A stretch of 64,000 nt of DNA from Gymnorhina tibicen (Eukaryota; Chordata; Aves; Passeriformes; Artamidae): NCBI GenBank assembly GCA_013399875.1, contig VXAZ01004020.1, positions 124,001-188,000 of the forward strand, in the 5' to 3' direction. The position numbers were made by a program, and so were the translations under genes. The number at the start of each line of letters is the position of its first letter. Position 1 is the first letter of the stretch. Of the stretch, positions 1 to 12,240 are shown in pieces. Under the pieces are notes generated by a model. The model worked only from the letters and a program-made list of their open reading frames with translations, had not been told where the DNA came from and searched no databases.

Positions 1-3000
1 TCTGTACTCTTATGTATTGCAATAAATTTTACAGAGTGAACCACCCCACCTTGAAACTATATTATATGATCTTTCCCATTTCATTTGCTTTCATTAAATC
101 ATTTTGAAAAATATCACCTCAAAGTATGTTCTAGCAAGGCCTCATTTACAATCAATTCTTTCTTTTCTTTTTTTTTTTCTTTTAAATTTCTCCCTCAAAC
201 TTTCTGGAAGACAATTCAGTGACAAATGTGTTCCATTACTTACAATATCTGAAGAGCTGAAAGGAAAAAAAGATGAGATAATGAAGTGGACTCTTATATA
301 AATGTTCATTCTAAAGAGCTAAATTGAGTACTAGATACATAATTACGCTAACGAGAAGAGTGGACATAATTTTTTAAAAAAGAAACCTGAAGCATTTTTA
401 GTGTCCATTGTCAGTCTGAGAGATTTGTGCAGCTTATGCTTTCAAGTAATTTTCTAAAATTGCCTATCAATGAATGCTTCAATATGTAGTTAGTCAGCCA
501 CAGGCTGATAGGGTCTCTGAAATATAACCACATCTTCTCTGAAGAAGCTACTGAACAAATGAACAAATGAAATAAATTGTTAACCTCACCAACTGTGCTC
601 TTCCCAAGCAATGGATATGCTAAAGAGGGCATAGGAGATTGCAAAACTAGCTCTAGCCAGCTGAGCAATACAGGTAGGAAAGGCAAAAAGGGATGAATTG
701 CTGACTGGAAGCAAATTTAATGCTTGATCACAAAGATTACCAAGAGTAATGGGAAATTTATGAGATTAATGCAAAGAAGAAAGGTGTAGACAAGAGAGAG
801 ATACAGAGAATGGTGTCCAGTAGCCCCCCCCACCAATTTTTAGCTGTAGGATGATGAGGGAAGCTGACTGCAGAGGAAAGACATCCCATGTGATTCAGAT
901 GAAAAGCTATGTGAATCCTAAAATATTTGAACAATTGTGACTTAAGCCCAAAACCTGTTCTGTGACAGACATAATGAGTTCAGATAATATGTTTCCAGGC
1001 GGGTCCATACGAAGAGGCTTATAACCATGACAGTTGTCCATCAGAACCCTCCCACTGGAGCTGAGCTTCTTCTCTGACCTCCAACAGGTCATGATGAATT
1101 AAGCCATAAAAATAAAAGTCTTGTTAAACCATCTAAGATAGCCATCTAAAAGTAATTTAGGAAGTTTAGGAGGAAACTGTTCAAAAATTTAATGCAGCTG
1201 AAAAGGTGGTAACTCATGGCAAGAGATTTGTGAGGAACAGGGAGAGCAGGTATAGGCCAAAAGTCCACAGTGGGCACAGCTGAAGCTAAGCACAGCTACG
1301 TGACTGTGACCAAAGACCAAGGCAGGCCCGAGAAATAATGGTGCTAGTTTTGTGAGACTCATCTATGGCAAGATAGTGATTATCCCAAGCAGGCTGTGAT
1401 ACCAGAAAGACACTGCAAACTACTTGTTGTTATTAGTTCACAGAAAGTCAGACTGAGTCAACATTCAAATTAATCCTGTGTTTCTTTATTTCACATATCC
1501 AAATGTCTTTGCAGGTGGGGATCCTTTCAACATATGAGCAATTCAGATGGCTTCATAGCTCAGGGAGGATAAAAAGGCCTTTTAACAAGGTACTTCATAA
1601 GCTGAGTGGTTACCACAGTGACAGCTGGGTGAAGGCATGCTTCCCTCTGCCATGTGAACAACTCTGTCATGTTGGGAGAAACACACATATTTAGCTTTCT
1701 TCCATGACCGTGTGCACATTCTGTTTGTCACTTCTGACATCTACAGAAGTCTGGTGTGTACTTAGGTTTGTAGTATGTAGATGCATAAATATGCAATCGA
1801 CAGAAGTGGCTATTTCTGCATGTATTGTTTATATATACAATGATTTTGGGGTTGCAATATATTTTATTGTACATGTGTGACAGTATATCTTACGAGCTAT
1901 ACGTATGCATTCTGTGATCACATACAACACAAGCTGTCATGTATGCATTTTTGTACTGAATATATGCCTACCAGGCACAAGTGCTTTAGCACAAAGGAAT
2001 ATGTTTAAGATGCAGCCAAGTACTGAAATTGTTCAGTTCAGACATTGTTCTTGAAGTTTTCCATGCTACTTAGTTCAACAAAAATTAATTTGATTCAGTG
2101 TACTCATAGCAAGATTCTGCTGCACTGGTCACCTGCCTCACTTAAACGCATATAAGAGAGAGTACTCAGTTTTGTCAGAGACACAGAAGGTACTGGGGCA
2201 TTGCAGACATGGAATGTTATAACTTTCAAGTATCTTCCTTGCTGCTGAAATTCATAATGCTCACTTGGACATCTCAACTTCCACAGAAAGTACTACAGAA
2301 GATTCAACTCCTAACAATGGGGTTTTCTGACACCAGCAAGTTCAGCAGGAATTGACCTAAAGCAGTCAGAAACATGAACAAAAGGACAGGACTTAGATGT
2401 TTTTAGATCATGTTCAAATGTTCACTGCATTAAAAAAATGCCAGCATTAATTAGAACAGCAATCAAAACCTGATTCCCTTGTCTCACTAAAACTTTCAAC
2501 ACTAATCCTTGTCCTTGTCTGCCTTACTGTAATTTAAGCCAGCAAAAAATGGTTCAGCTTCAACATTAAATATTGAGAGAATTTCAGTTTAGAATTAACT
2601 CCACAAGACCTTCCTGAAAAATGCAGAGTGAGGGAGGCGCAAACTGCATGGTGTTCAGGATCAGTGTAAGACATGATAGGAGTACAGATAGATGGGGAGT
2701 GCTACCAGTCAGAATTTAAACATCAGAAGTTCTTAAACACTGTCTTAGGTGACTACAGTTACATTTAGGCACCAAAGTGTCCTTCATAAAACTGGCCTTT
2801 ATTACTTCTGTTGGTTCAATATGGGCGCATTTTTATCTTTTCTCCTAGGTATGGTACAACCCTTTTAGAGGATACTTTTCAAAATTTAAACTTTTGATAT
2901 ATGTCCTTTACCATCAGATATTCAACTGCTTTTCAGGATGACATTACTGAATTTATCTCCACATACTCTTGTAGGGAAAGAATTCCCTTTTACAAACAAA

Positions 3001-6000
3001 AGCTCAGAAGTTTGAGGCCAAAGATATTCACTCATTTAAATTCCCACTCTAACTGAATTGATATCCATAGACATGTGCAAAGCAAGACATCCATAAACTT
3101 CCTTTGCTCAGCCCTTATGTAAAAGAGTTTACAAGACACTGAATTAGCAAATGAGGAACCCACAGTGAGTAACCAGTTCTCTAAACTGTGGTTTATGTGA
3201 CTTGCCCAAAATCAGGTAGGAATTTTGTGGCAGGGTCAGCAAAGACATCCATGCTATTAGGATGGTTCTCCCTTAATCATACATTATCTACCTGTAATGC
3301 ACCTCTCCGTTCATGTTTCCCTTTTTAATTTCTAAAATGAGTGGTGCAAAAGATGGTTAATAACCTGCTCTACAAATCTGAGCATGCTCCATGAAAATTG
3401 GGTGGAGCTCATATCATCTACCTTAAGCTATTTAAAAATGTAGATGTGCAGTCAAAGATAATTTTCTGACCTTCCTCTGTAATCAGTGGCATAAAATAGG
3501 CACCTCCAAAAGGGTGACTAATCCCATACTGACAGCCTGTCTAAGACTGAATGAATTGCCCTCTGGAAGTGTTTAGATATATCCATTAACTACAAAGGGT
3601 ACCTAGATGACTAGATACCTAAATTTTCAGTGGTTCAAGTAGAGTAAGATGGAGCCTGACATTTGTGTTTTACTGTGCGCTTGAATCTCAGGAGTGATGC
3701 AAGTGTCAGCAAAAGTACTGTGACCATCCACAACTGCAGTTCCAAAAATAACTTCAGTCTTTGTCTGGAACCTGTACTGACTTTCATGGGTAAACAAACA
3801 TTATTAGTTATCTACATAATCCTTAAAGTACCAGGAGTCTGGGAAAGTGCAGTAAAGTCAATACCATCCCCAAATCGTTGTTAGAAAACTGAATTTGTGC
3901 AGAGCTTTTCAGTAAAACAGGATATCAACAACAAAGTGGCCCTGAGAGATACAGGCAATAATCAAGTTAAAAAAGTATACTCGGTGCCTTAGCAATCACT
4001 AGGGGAAGTCTGTCAACAGCTAATGTCCAAAGGAAACAGCAGATCAGAGCATTAGTTTACCAATTATGAAGCCAAACAAAACATCAGCAGCTGAACATCA
4101 GCACAAGATCCCATATTTATAAATATCACTAAACCACTCTTTGATCAGTGAGCAAAGTCTGATACCTTCCTATGCCAAATGAGGTCTATTTTAGGTCATC
4201 AAAACAGTGTCCCAACTGTTGCTCTGAAAAATGTTGTAGCTTAAAAGTGCTTTCACAGTGGAAGATACCCTCTCTAGAAATAAATCCTTTGAATTGAAGG
4301 AGGTTGGGGAAAGCAAACTAAGATGTTCTACATGGGTGATGGAATCTATTAACACAAAGCAAATTGCATGTTCAGTACCCAAGGGCAGACTCTCTTAAAA
4401 ATTAGTAGTCTTCACTCAACTGCATTATTCCAGGGAAGTCATACACCCATACAAGCTAAAGTAAGGTAAACATATTTATACCTGTCCAAAACAAAGGTCT
4501 AATAGATTATTAAATGTTCATAAACCTGATTTTGTCCTTGAACATGAGAAGATTATGCTTTTGCGTATTTATTTCAAGCTTTGATATTTCTCTGTATTAA
4601 AAGGAGGAAAAAATAAAATCTGCTTTTCAATAGAGATGATTATATTTACCATTATGATGGGAAATTTGTAACTCAGAATTCTTTACATCAATGGAAGAGA
4701 ACAAATAGAGGTTGAGAACAGAGAAAGCAACTTCATCAGATTCATGATTTTGACCCTCGATATAAACAAATTATATATTACATTCACAGGAAACACTTAC
4801 CCTCTCTATAAATATATTTTCCTCCTGTGATTATTCTGCAACTTACTAATTAATGTGGAAAAAAATCATAAAAAAACAACCACAACCCAGAAAAACAGAG
4901 GCTTACATCACCTCCAAGATTACAACATAAGAAATAAGTTGGTGCCCTGGCTTCTTCTAATGCTGATGCTTCAAAATGCATGTCTAGAAACAATCTAAAC
5001 TACCATTTAAATGGTTCAAACCAACAAGAGGCAAAAATGTACTCAGGCAGACAGGAGTGAGAATGAAACAAGAAAAGTTGGTGAAAAAGAAACACAACTT
5101 TAAATAAAGTGTATAAATAAAGTGCATGAGAGATGTGCCAAACACTCACTGGAATTTTTTCTTTCCAGTTTAATGTCTTTTGCTCATTTCCACATGGCAT
5201 CAGGACTTGTGTTTTCATAGCATTAAAAATATAACTACATGAAAACTTTATTGTCATTACCATCAACAACTTTCCTTTCTGTTTTTTATTTTCTACAGGT
5301 AATTTTCTTTTCTTTTGTTCACTTCACAAAAACCACCTCAAAATATATTAAGATGCACATAACATTTCTTTATTTATTTCTCTTTCTGGGACATTAAAAC
5401 CCTCCTCACAAGACATTTTTAACATTATGGAAAATTGTAAACCACTGCAAAATTCCTCAGAAAATCACATAAAATCAAACCTAAACAATCTACAGTGTAT
5501 TCTCACTTCCCTGCATGGCAGCTAGCTCTAGTGGACTGTACAAGAACTAGAAAAAAAGAACTCACAGATTTAATTCATACCTCTCCCACTAACTGGCTTT
5601 CACACTCTGCACTTCTACACATTTTACACCGTCTAGTCATGTCCTATGTATTTTCCTGAGGCATGTAAATGTTAACACCCAAATTACTGCTAAGGAAAAC
5701 TAAGTAAGCTTATCAGTTGTTTGAGGTCACAAACAAGTCGGTATCGTTATCACTATTGCAACACCTGCACCCTAAGTGTATTTCTGGCTAGGTTAAACCA
5801 GGAAAAGGCAATGCAGTTAATCCTGAAGCCAAATGAGTTGTTCCAGAAATGTGCTCCAAAAAGTATTCTTTTGGACAAAGCTTCCTGAAACTCTTTGTCT
5901 CTTATCTGTTTTGTCCTGTGCAATACCCAAGGAATTGCTAGCATGGAGACACTATACAGAAGAAGACAGAAAAGCATCATCTTCAGAGTTTCAAAATACG

Positions 6001-9000
6001 TAAGAGAAAGAATAGAAGTGACAATAACAGCACAGTTACCTATGCACACGACTGGGTACCAGCATGTCCAGCATTCAGTTCTAGGCTTCACTTAATGCGT
6101 GGTCTCAAAATTTTTATAGTGCATCCTTTCTGTCACTATTAATAAGGATTTATCAACATACTAAATATAGAAGCTGGATGAACTAATTAAGGCTTGTGCA
6201 GCACATGAGATGTTAATGTTTTCAAATAATAATGTCTCGGACCAGAGTTTTAAATTGTTATTATTAATCATATAAAACAAACAGAAAACGTTTTCTGAGC
6301 ATGGGTACATCAAGAGGTACTACTCTATTATTATCACTGACTTTAATAAAAGTTAATAGAATTTTTAAAAGTACCCATCTCTGAAAACTTACTTCTGTCT
6401 ACTGAATTAATTACATATTTAGCAATGTGTCAGTCTTTCTTCATGCATAATACTAGTTTTTCAGCAGTAAAATAGGAAATAACCACTGGCGAGCAAGATT
6501 TTTCCTCTTATTAAGTTTTTACTAAAAAAATGGGGGTTTTGTCTGAAATGTATCTCTCAGCCTGACTCTACACTGTATTAGTGTTTCAGATTAGCTTCAA
6601 CTTAACCTAACTCATTCTCTTAGATGGTGTAGTATTACACTTCTATTACTCATTTTATTTACTCCTTCAGGATGAAATTGCTGCCTGCCCTCCCGGAATA
6701 GTAGATAATTAACTCTTTAGAAATAAGGTTAGTGTTTTGCTAGACAAAAAGCTCTTCCTGAAAGTGAAGTGAACAAATATGTACAAAGATTATTAGAAAA
6801 TGTATGCAACCATTTTGACCTCTGAGACAAATCTTCCAAGCCAGACCAGAAAATAAATTATAATGTATGAAGTCTAGCTCAAAAAGGAACAATTTCTTTG
6901 ATAGTTCACTAATACATCTCACACTCAGGGAAAAGTAAAAAAAACTATATAAAAAGAATGCATTCTACCATTACCAAACAAGCACCATCTTTTCAATCTA
7001 AAAATTTAGCACAAGTAGCACCACTGATTCTAAAACTTTTATCTACTCCCTTCAACATACATACCAAATACCTCGTAGTCTTGTATCAAAAAGCACCTTT
7101 ATAGCTTCATATAGACTTTTATCCAGGTGTGCTCATCCAAGAGAAGTATTAGACATCTCGCATGATCCCATGAGACTTACAGTGTGGGTCATACACAGTT
7201 CATTCAGACAAGCAGCTGATCTCCAAGAGCTTTACCAGTCCAAACCTCAATGCTGAGCATTTTCAGTTTTACTTCATCAAGATTTAAAATGTACAGCAGT
7301 GTACTCAACTGTAGGCAGAGCAGAAGAGATGTTCAGAGTAATACACAAATCACTGTGCTAACTAGATGCAATGAGAAACTACTGGAGGGAGGGAAAAAGG
7401 GAGGGATCATGGAAATGCTAGGTCACTATTAGATAGATGAAGTCTCTAATCTAATTCACTACCCTGCACTGTAATATAAAAACTGGGAGAATAATTGAGT
7501 GTGTCTCTCACTGGGGAGGGGCCTCTGACTGTCAGGACAGGAAGAACTCTCTCTATATCAGTAACACTGAATGGAGATATATGGTCTTTCTTTCTACCTC
7601 TGAACCAGAGATGAGGTGGTTAAAGAAAGGCAGAATTAAAGAGTAGGCAAAATAAGTCTTTGTCCCCTACAGAGAAACACTACGCTAACTCCTCTGGCAG
7701 TGAGGAAAAGTGGAAAACAGTGGAAAACAGTAAACAGTGAAAGGTGGAAAAAATATAGGAAGGAAAAGCAAAACCAGTAAACACATTTAAACATTAAATG
7801 ATTTGTAACACAACTGTTTAATCATGAAACACTACTCTGGGTTCAGAATTTTTGCATGCCAACAGAGTGTACAAACATTTGTAGGAAACAGAGGACCATC
7901 ATGATGTACACTGGCAAAATATATTTCTCAAGGTGTTGTGCGTAACAGGACAGCCCTACAGCATCAAGATGGATTAGCTGTACCCTGTCCCTTTCAGTTT
8001 CCCAGATACAACATGAATGAAACAGTAGAGCTTCAACAAGTTAGTCTGACACTTATGTGCAAAACCCGAGGAAGTGGTCTCAATGAAAGAAATGGCAATG
8101 AGATCAGTTTTCTCACTGTGACATATAGCCAGATATCCTTGAAGTATTTAAATAAACCTAAAGGCCCATTTTCAAAAATGATGAAGTCTAGCACCCAAGA
8201 GCAGAGAAGTCTTAAGCTTACCAAAAATCAATGCAGCATAAATTCCTGTTCTGCTTAGCAACCAGGAAATCAAACAGAATGTGAAACCCTGGTACCTAAA
8301 CATTGCAAGTATATCTATTCTGTATTTCTAATATTTGGATAGAGAGCTGTTTTGTCCCTGTGCAGAGCAATGTGTTAGATCAATACTAGACCTTATGTGC
8401 AAAGAAGTCAGTGCCTTTTCTCTTCCTCCACCTTCAGTTAAGCATTTCCTGCCCTCACTACCCTTCTGAGGTGTGAACTGAGCATTCCTCTCACTCTCAA
8501 AGTAAGCATCTTTAAGAGATTTGCATAAAAATAAATCCCCTTAAGTTTATTCATGTTGCAGAGCCTTACTCCTGCAGGAAACTTTCCTTTTCCCTTTGTT
8601 GCCTGAGAGGGTACAGCCTGTCCCTGCTGCGCACATTTGGGTTTGTAAGTGGGTGGGGCGTCTTGGAAGTATTGTTCTCCTGGGGACACACTGGGGACTG
8701 TGATTACTTCTGGTTGTCATAGAAGAACAAAGAATAGTGTAAAAACTACTTATAGTTCTTGAAAAAGATATCAAAATATCACTATTGTCCTTCTCGACAA
8801 GAAACTTATGTTGGACTCACAATCCTAGAGGCCACTCCCCTGAAATCAAACCGGGACTTACAGTGATCTATTGGCTACATAGGCCTTGTGCAGTCTCTGT
8901 ATGAGTGACATTTCAGGAGCCCAAGAGAGTAATACTGACCGAAGAGCTTTCAAATACTAGCAGTAGTTCAGCACAGGTTTTGTCTTCTTGAGGTTTAATC

Positions 9001-11672
9001 TCAGTTTCTCTCTCTAATGACTCGTGGCATAATGGACAACATCCCTCGCCTCTTGCTCAGACACAGACTCAGAGTAACCTCTTTGTTTAAACTCTTGAGG
9101 TCTTAGGGGTAGAGACTGACAATTTATAACCTGGATGTGAAGAGCCTACTATTAAACAGGGCCCTGATCTGGAACCTCTGGGCAATGCTGCAAGACAAGC
9201 ACTAATTACAGTGGTGTCGTCTTGTTATCTGAGCAAATGACTGTAACACCTTCATTTTCCATCTGGCTCTTCTTCCACCTACCTTTGTTGCCTCAATTTA
9301 GCTTTATGTCCTCATGTAAACATAGATTTTATTCTTCATTTGCTTATCTTATAACTTTCAGGAGTTTTACTTGCATGTAGCAAATGGTCATTAAAAACTT
9401 CCAGAGAAAAAGCAAAAAAATTGAGTTTCCCAGAAAGGTCAATGAGCATTAGGCCTATTTAAAAATAGCAGAAGCAGGTTAAAGACATAGATTTGTTTAT
9501 GTCCCTTTTTGGTCCTTCTTTACAGGTAGTTAGACAAGGTAGTGAGCCACAAGTTCCTACTTTCCAACTACTGGCCTAAACACAGTGAAGGATTTTAAGC
9601 TCACTTCTCAGGGTTTCAAATGAGTTCACCAAGATACAACTAAACTGAGAAAGAATTATTACTTAGCTCTTCAGTCATACTGCAAATCCATTTTACCTAC
9701 TGCATAAGCAAAGTTTAATTCTCAAAATTCAGTATCAAAGCTAACATTAAATATGCAGAAATTTAAATATCTGAATAGATAATAACACATGTTAAGAACT
9801 ATGTAGTTTGCTTTGTTCTTGACTCCCTCCCTCTACGTTTCTGTGGTCACACAGCCCCTTCTTATTGCCACAAAACCTCTCTACCATTAGAAGCATTAAT
9901 TTATTTTTGGGGATGGGAGGATAAAATGAAAAGAAAGTCCTAGACATTCACAGTAATGGTTCGTTTGGTATTTTAATTTTTATTGCCTATTTAAAGCTTT
10001 GGATTATGACTTTCTTTTCCTGAGGAATAAAATGTCACATCAGCAAACATAGTGAGATTGATGCAATTAGTGTGAGATATTGTAAATACCCAAAAGAGAA
10101 ACAGTTCCACTGCTGAACACAGCGGAATTGTGCTTTGTGATTTAATCCTTATTCAGGTAAGTGATGGCAGGAACAAAACTTCTGTTTTAAGAGTCATAAA
10201 TTTACAGCTCTATGTAAAAGCAATTTCGTGTAAAAGTTCATGTCCACCTTTCTACTTCTTCTAAACATAAAATGGCCACATGAGAATTATATCAAAGTTT
10301 TACTGTTTTCAGACACATTAGCATAATACGCTGTTTAATAAGTAACCTGCAACATTAATAATTCTAAAATAGTATCTGATTTTTAAACATTGATAAACAT
10401 TGACTGTTACAATCTTTCTAATTTATATTCCATATAATATGCTAACTTAAGATTTTTACACAATCCCAACAAATACAAACCCCCCCAAATAATTTTCAGT
10501 ATATCAAACCAAAGGCCAAACATGGAAAAGAAATGGGACATTTTTACAAGACTCTTTAGAGTTCAAATATATTCCCCACGGGAAAGATCATCCTTTGCAT
10601 TCTTTTAAATACAAACTAAATTTCAGTGAAGAGTACTAGGCGAAATGGGGATGAGATTACAAGTGATTTTAGAGCTTCTCACTGAGGCAAAATTTCAGTG
10701 ATCTGTTTCTGTTCAGCTTTAGCTAGATGGGCTCAGCCACTGTACATTCCACAGGGTCCAAGCAAATTTACTCGTAAAAAATCTAGAGCCACCCTAGCAC
10801 CTAGCATGATTACATAACCCTTTTTCTCCTTTTTCTCCGTGTATAAGGCATGTGGAAGCATGTACAGCGTAAGGGGCAAAGTCCCCATAAAGAAACTTCG
10901 CGGTAGCCGACCCAAGGACCACAGCTGTCCCTCTGAAGAGTTTTCTAAGCAAAAAAAAAGTATATGCAGTACAAGTCCATCCCGGACTAAAGGCTAAACA
11001 AGACAAGCATCCCCTCCTCCCCACGCTGAGAGCTCAATGCTCTCCTACCTCCCAGGCTAACAGCCAGCGGACAAGATAAGGCACGGGTTTGCTGCGAAGG
11101 GGTTGCAGGCTGCCGCTCAACCTCCCAGGGCAACGGGGCTAAGGCGGGAGGCGAGGGGCCCGGAGCCCGGCCCTCCCGTGAGAAACTCGGGGAGTTTTGT
11201 CCCGGAGTTTTCCCCCGGGGGAAGGAAGGGCTCCGGGTTCCCCCCGGCCGCCGACGGGACACGCACGTCGGGGTTGCAGCCGGTTCTCCCGGCCCCGGCG
11301 AGCCTCACCTTCCCAGCGCGGGGCACCGCCGCTGCTCGCCTCGGTTTAGCCGGGGAAGGTTCGAAGTCCGGAAGAGCTACCTCCCGCTCCCTGGAAAAAT
11401 ACTGCCCAGCAGTCAGAAGAGCCAGAGCGAAGAGGGGCACGTCAGGTCCGGGGGAGGGGGGCAGGGGAAAAGCCCCTTCCCTCGGCACACGCCGTCCCGC
11501 TCCCCTCCGCTCCCCCGGCCAGGCTCCCGCTCGCAGGTGAGCCCCGGAGTCCAGCTGCCGGGACCGGCACGGTCCGGATAACATATCCTGCTCCCAGAAC
11601 CAAACAAAAAGTATGAAAAAGAATTCATCCTATATCGCCCTACCTTTTCCTCCACGTACGCACGCACTTTAC
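1..11672 (-). other. RASSF9: RASSF9 intron 1 (partial)
   Basis: Everything left of the RASSF9 exon should be its intron 1, reaching past the window edge. The first 600 bases after the donor are CpG-rich and the rest is AT-rich. I recognise no exon, RNA gene, CR1 or LTR in it. A small duplicated motif, GTGGAAAACA, sits at about 7709-7730. Short frames at 5753-6091, 7938-8258 and elsewhere have no recognisable family. Confidence 0.8.
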
Positions 11673-11720
11673 CTGTTTTTGTGCCGGGTTTTTAATAAAT
11701 TCCTTCCAAAAGGAGCCATG
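11040..11720. promoter_or_regulatory. CpG-rich block at RASSF9 5' end
   Basis: The stretch is GC-rich with many CpG dinucleotides. It abuts the RASSF9 first coding exon on its downstream (intronic) side. It probably marks the RASSF9 promoter region. Overlapping frames on both strands (11103-11540 plus, 11117-11584 minus) are Pro/Gly/Arg-rich composition artefacts. Confidence 0.7.
11673..11719 (-). CDS. RASSF9: RASSF9 (P-CIP1) first coding exon, partial gene
   Basis: On the minus strand ATG at 11719 opens MAPFGRNLLKTRHKN, then AG before the donor AG|GTAAAG at 11672. This matches the N-terminus I know for vertebrate RASSF9, whose next residue (Arg) needs the split codon AG|R. RASSF9 is an N-terminal Ras-association-domain protein of about 435 residues found on recycling endosomes. 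It binds the cytosolic tail of the peptide-amidating enzyme PAM. The Ras-association domain and coiled coil lie in the second exon, which is not in the window: no long minus-strand frame exists at 1-11672. The start has A at -3 and G at +4, a strong context. The exon is too short for ORF callers, and recognition rests on the 15 residues plus the donor and the neighbouring NTS. Confidence 0.92.
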
Positions 11721-12240
11721 ATCCCAGCGGCATAACATCAGCGATCCCCAAACAATTGGAGGGTGTTCCCTTCTCCCCTATTTTTTTGCCTGAGCGCCTT
11801 CCAGCTTGTTAATAGTCGCCGAGCGTAGCGATGAGCTGGAAGTTGTGCAATTTACTGCTAACTTTGAACTCCAGCTTGTTGCTGCTGCTGCACCTTTGGA
11901 GTCCTGCCCAACTGCGAACTTGAAGGAGGTGTTTAGAAGCAGGAAAAAGAAAGGGGAGGGGGGGAATACGCACTTGCTCCTGTGATGTGAAGTTATGCAC
12001 AGAACTTGCTAAACTTTCAGCCTTGTCACCCTCAGGGCAGCAGGCAGCAAAGGGGAAAGAGGGGGTTTTGCTCCCGTGTGGAACTCTGTAAAGACACACA
12101 TACACACGCACACACACGCACACACGCACTGAAAACTTTCCCCGGCAGACTCCAGCTACTTCAGGTCAAGTCTCTCAGCTTAAACACACGCGTTAATGAA
12201 GGGCAAGCTACAGTTGCCACACCAGTTCTCAATGCATAAT
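11720..12240 (-). promoter_or_regulatory. RASSF9: Probable RASSF9 5' UTR and promoter
   Basis: This lies directly upstream of the RASSF9 ATG on the minus strand. It includes a minus-strand TCCAAT at 11755-11760 and two upstream ATGs at 11733 and 11738, neither in frame with the main start. No TATA box is clear. The transcription start cannot be placed from sequence alone. Confidence 0.5.
12093..12128 (+). repeat. Imperfect (CA)n / ACACGC array
   Basis: A CA-dinucleotide run is interrupted by T and G, giving ACACGC units. It is a simple repeat upstream of the probable RASSF9 promoter. Confidence 0.85.

Noticed and set aside
5753..6091. Minus-strand 112-codon frame that looks like a two-helix membrane protein
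   Set aside because: It opens with GTG, not ATG, and the first true ATG is well inside. A good splice donor-like GTAACT interrupts nothing coherent and I recognise no family. Hydrophobic stretches are common in chance frames of T-rich DNA.
11103..11584. Overlapping 145- and 155-codon frames on opposite strands
   Set aside because: They are Pro/Gly/Arg-rich frames in a CpG block where stop codons are rare. They have no family, and RASSF9 exon 1 explains the block.
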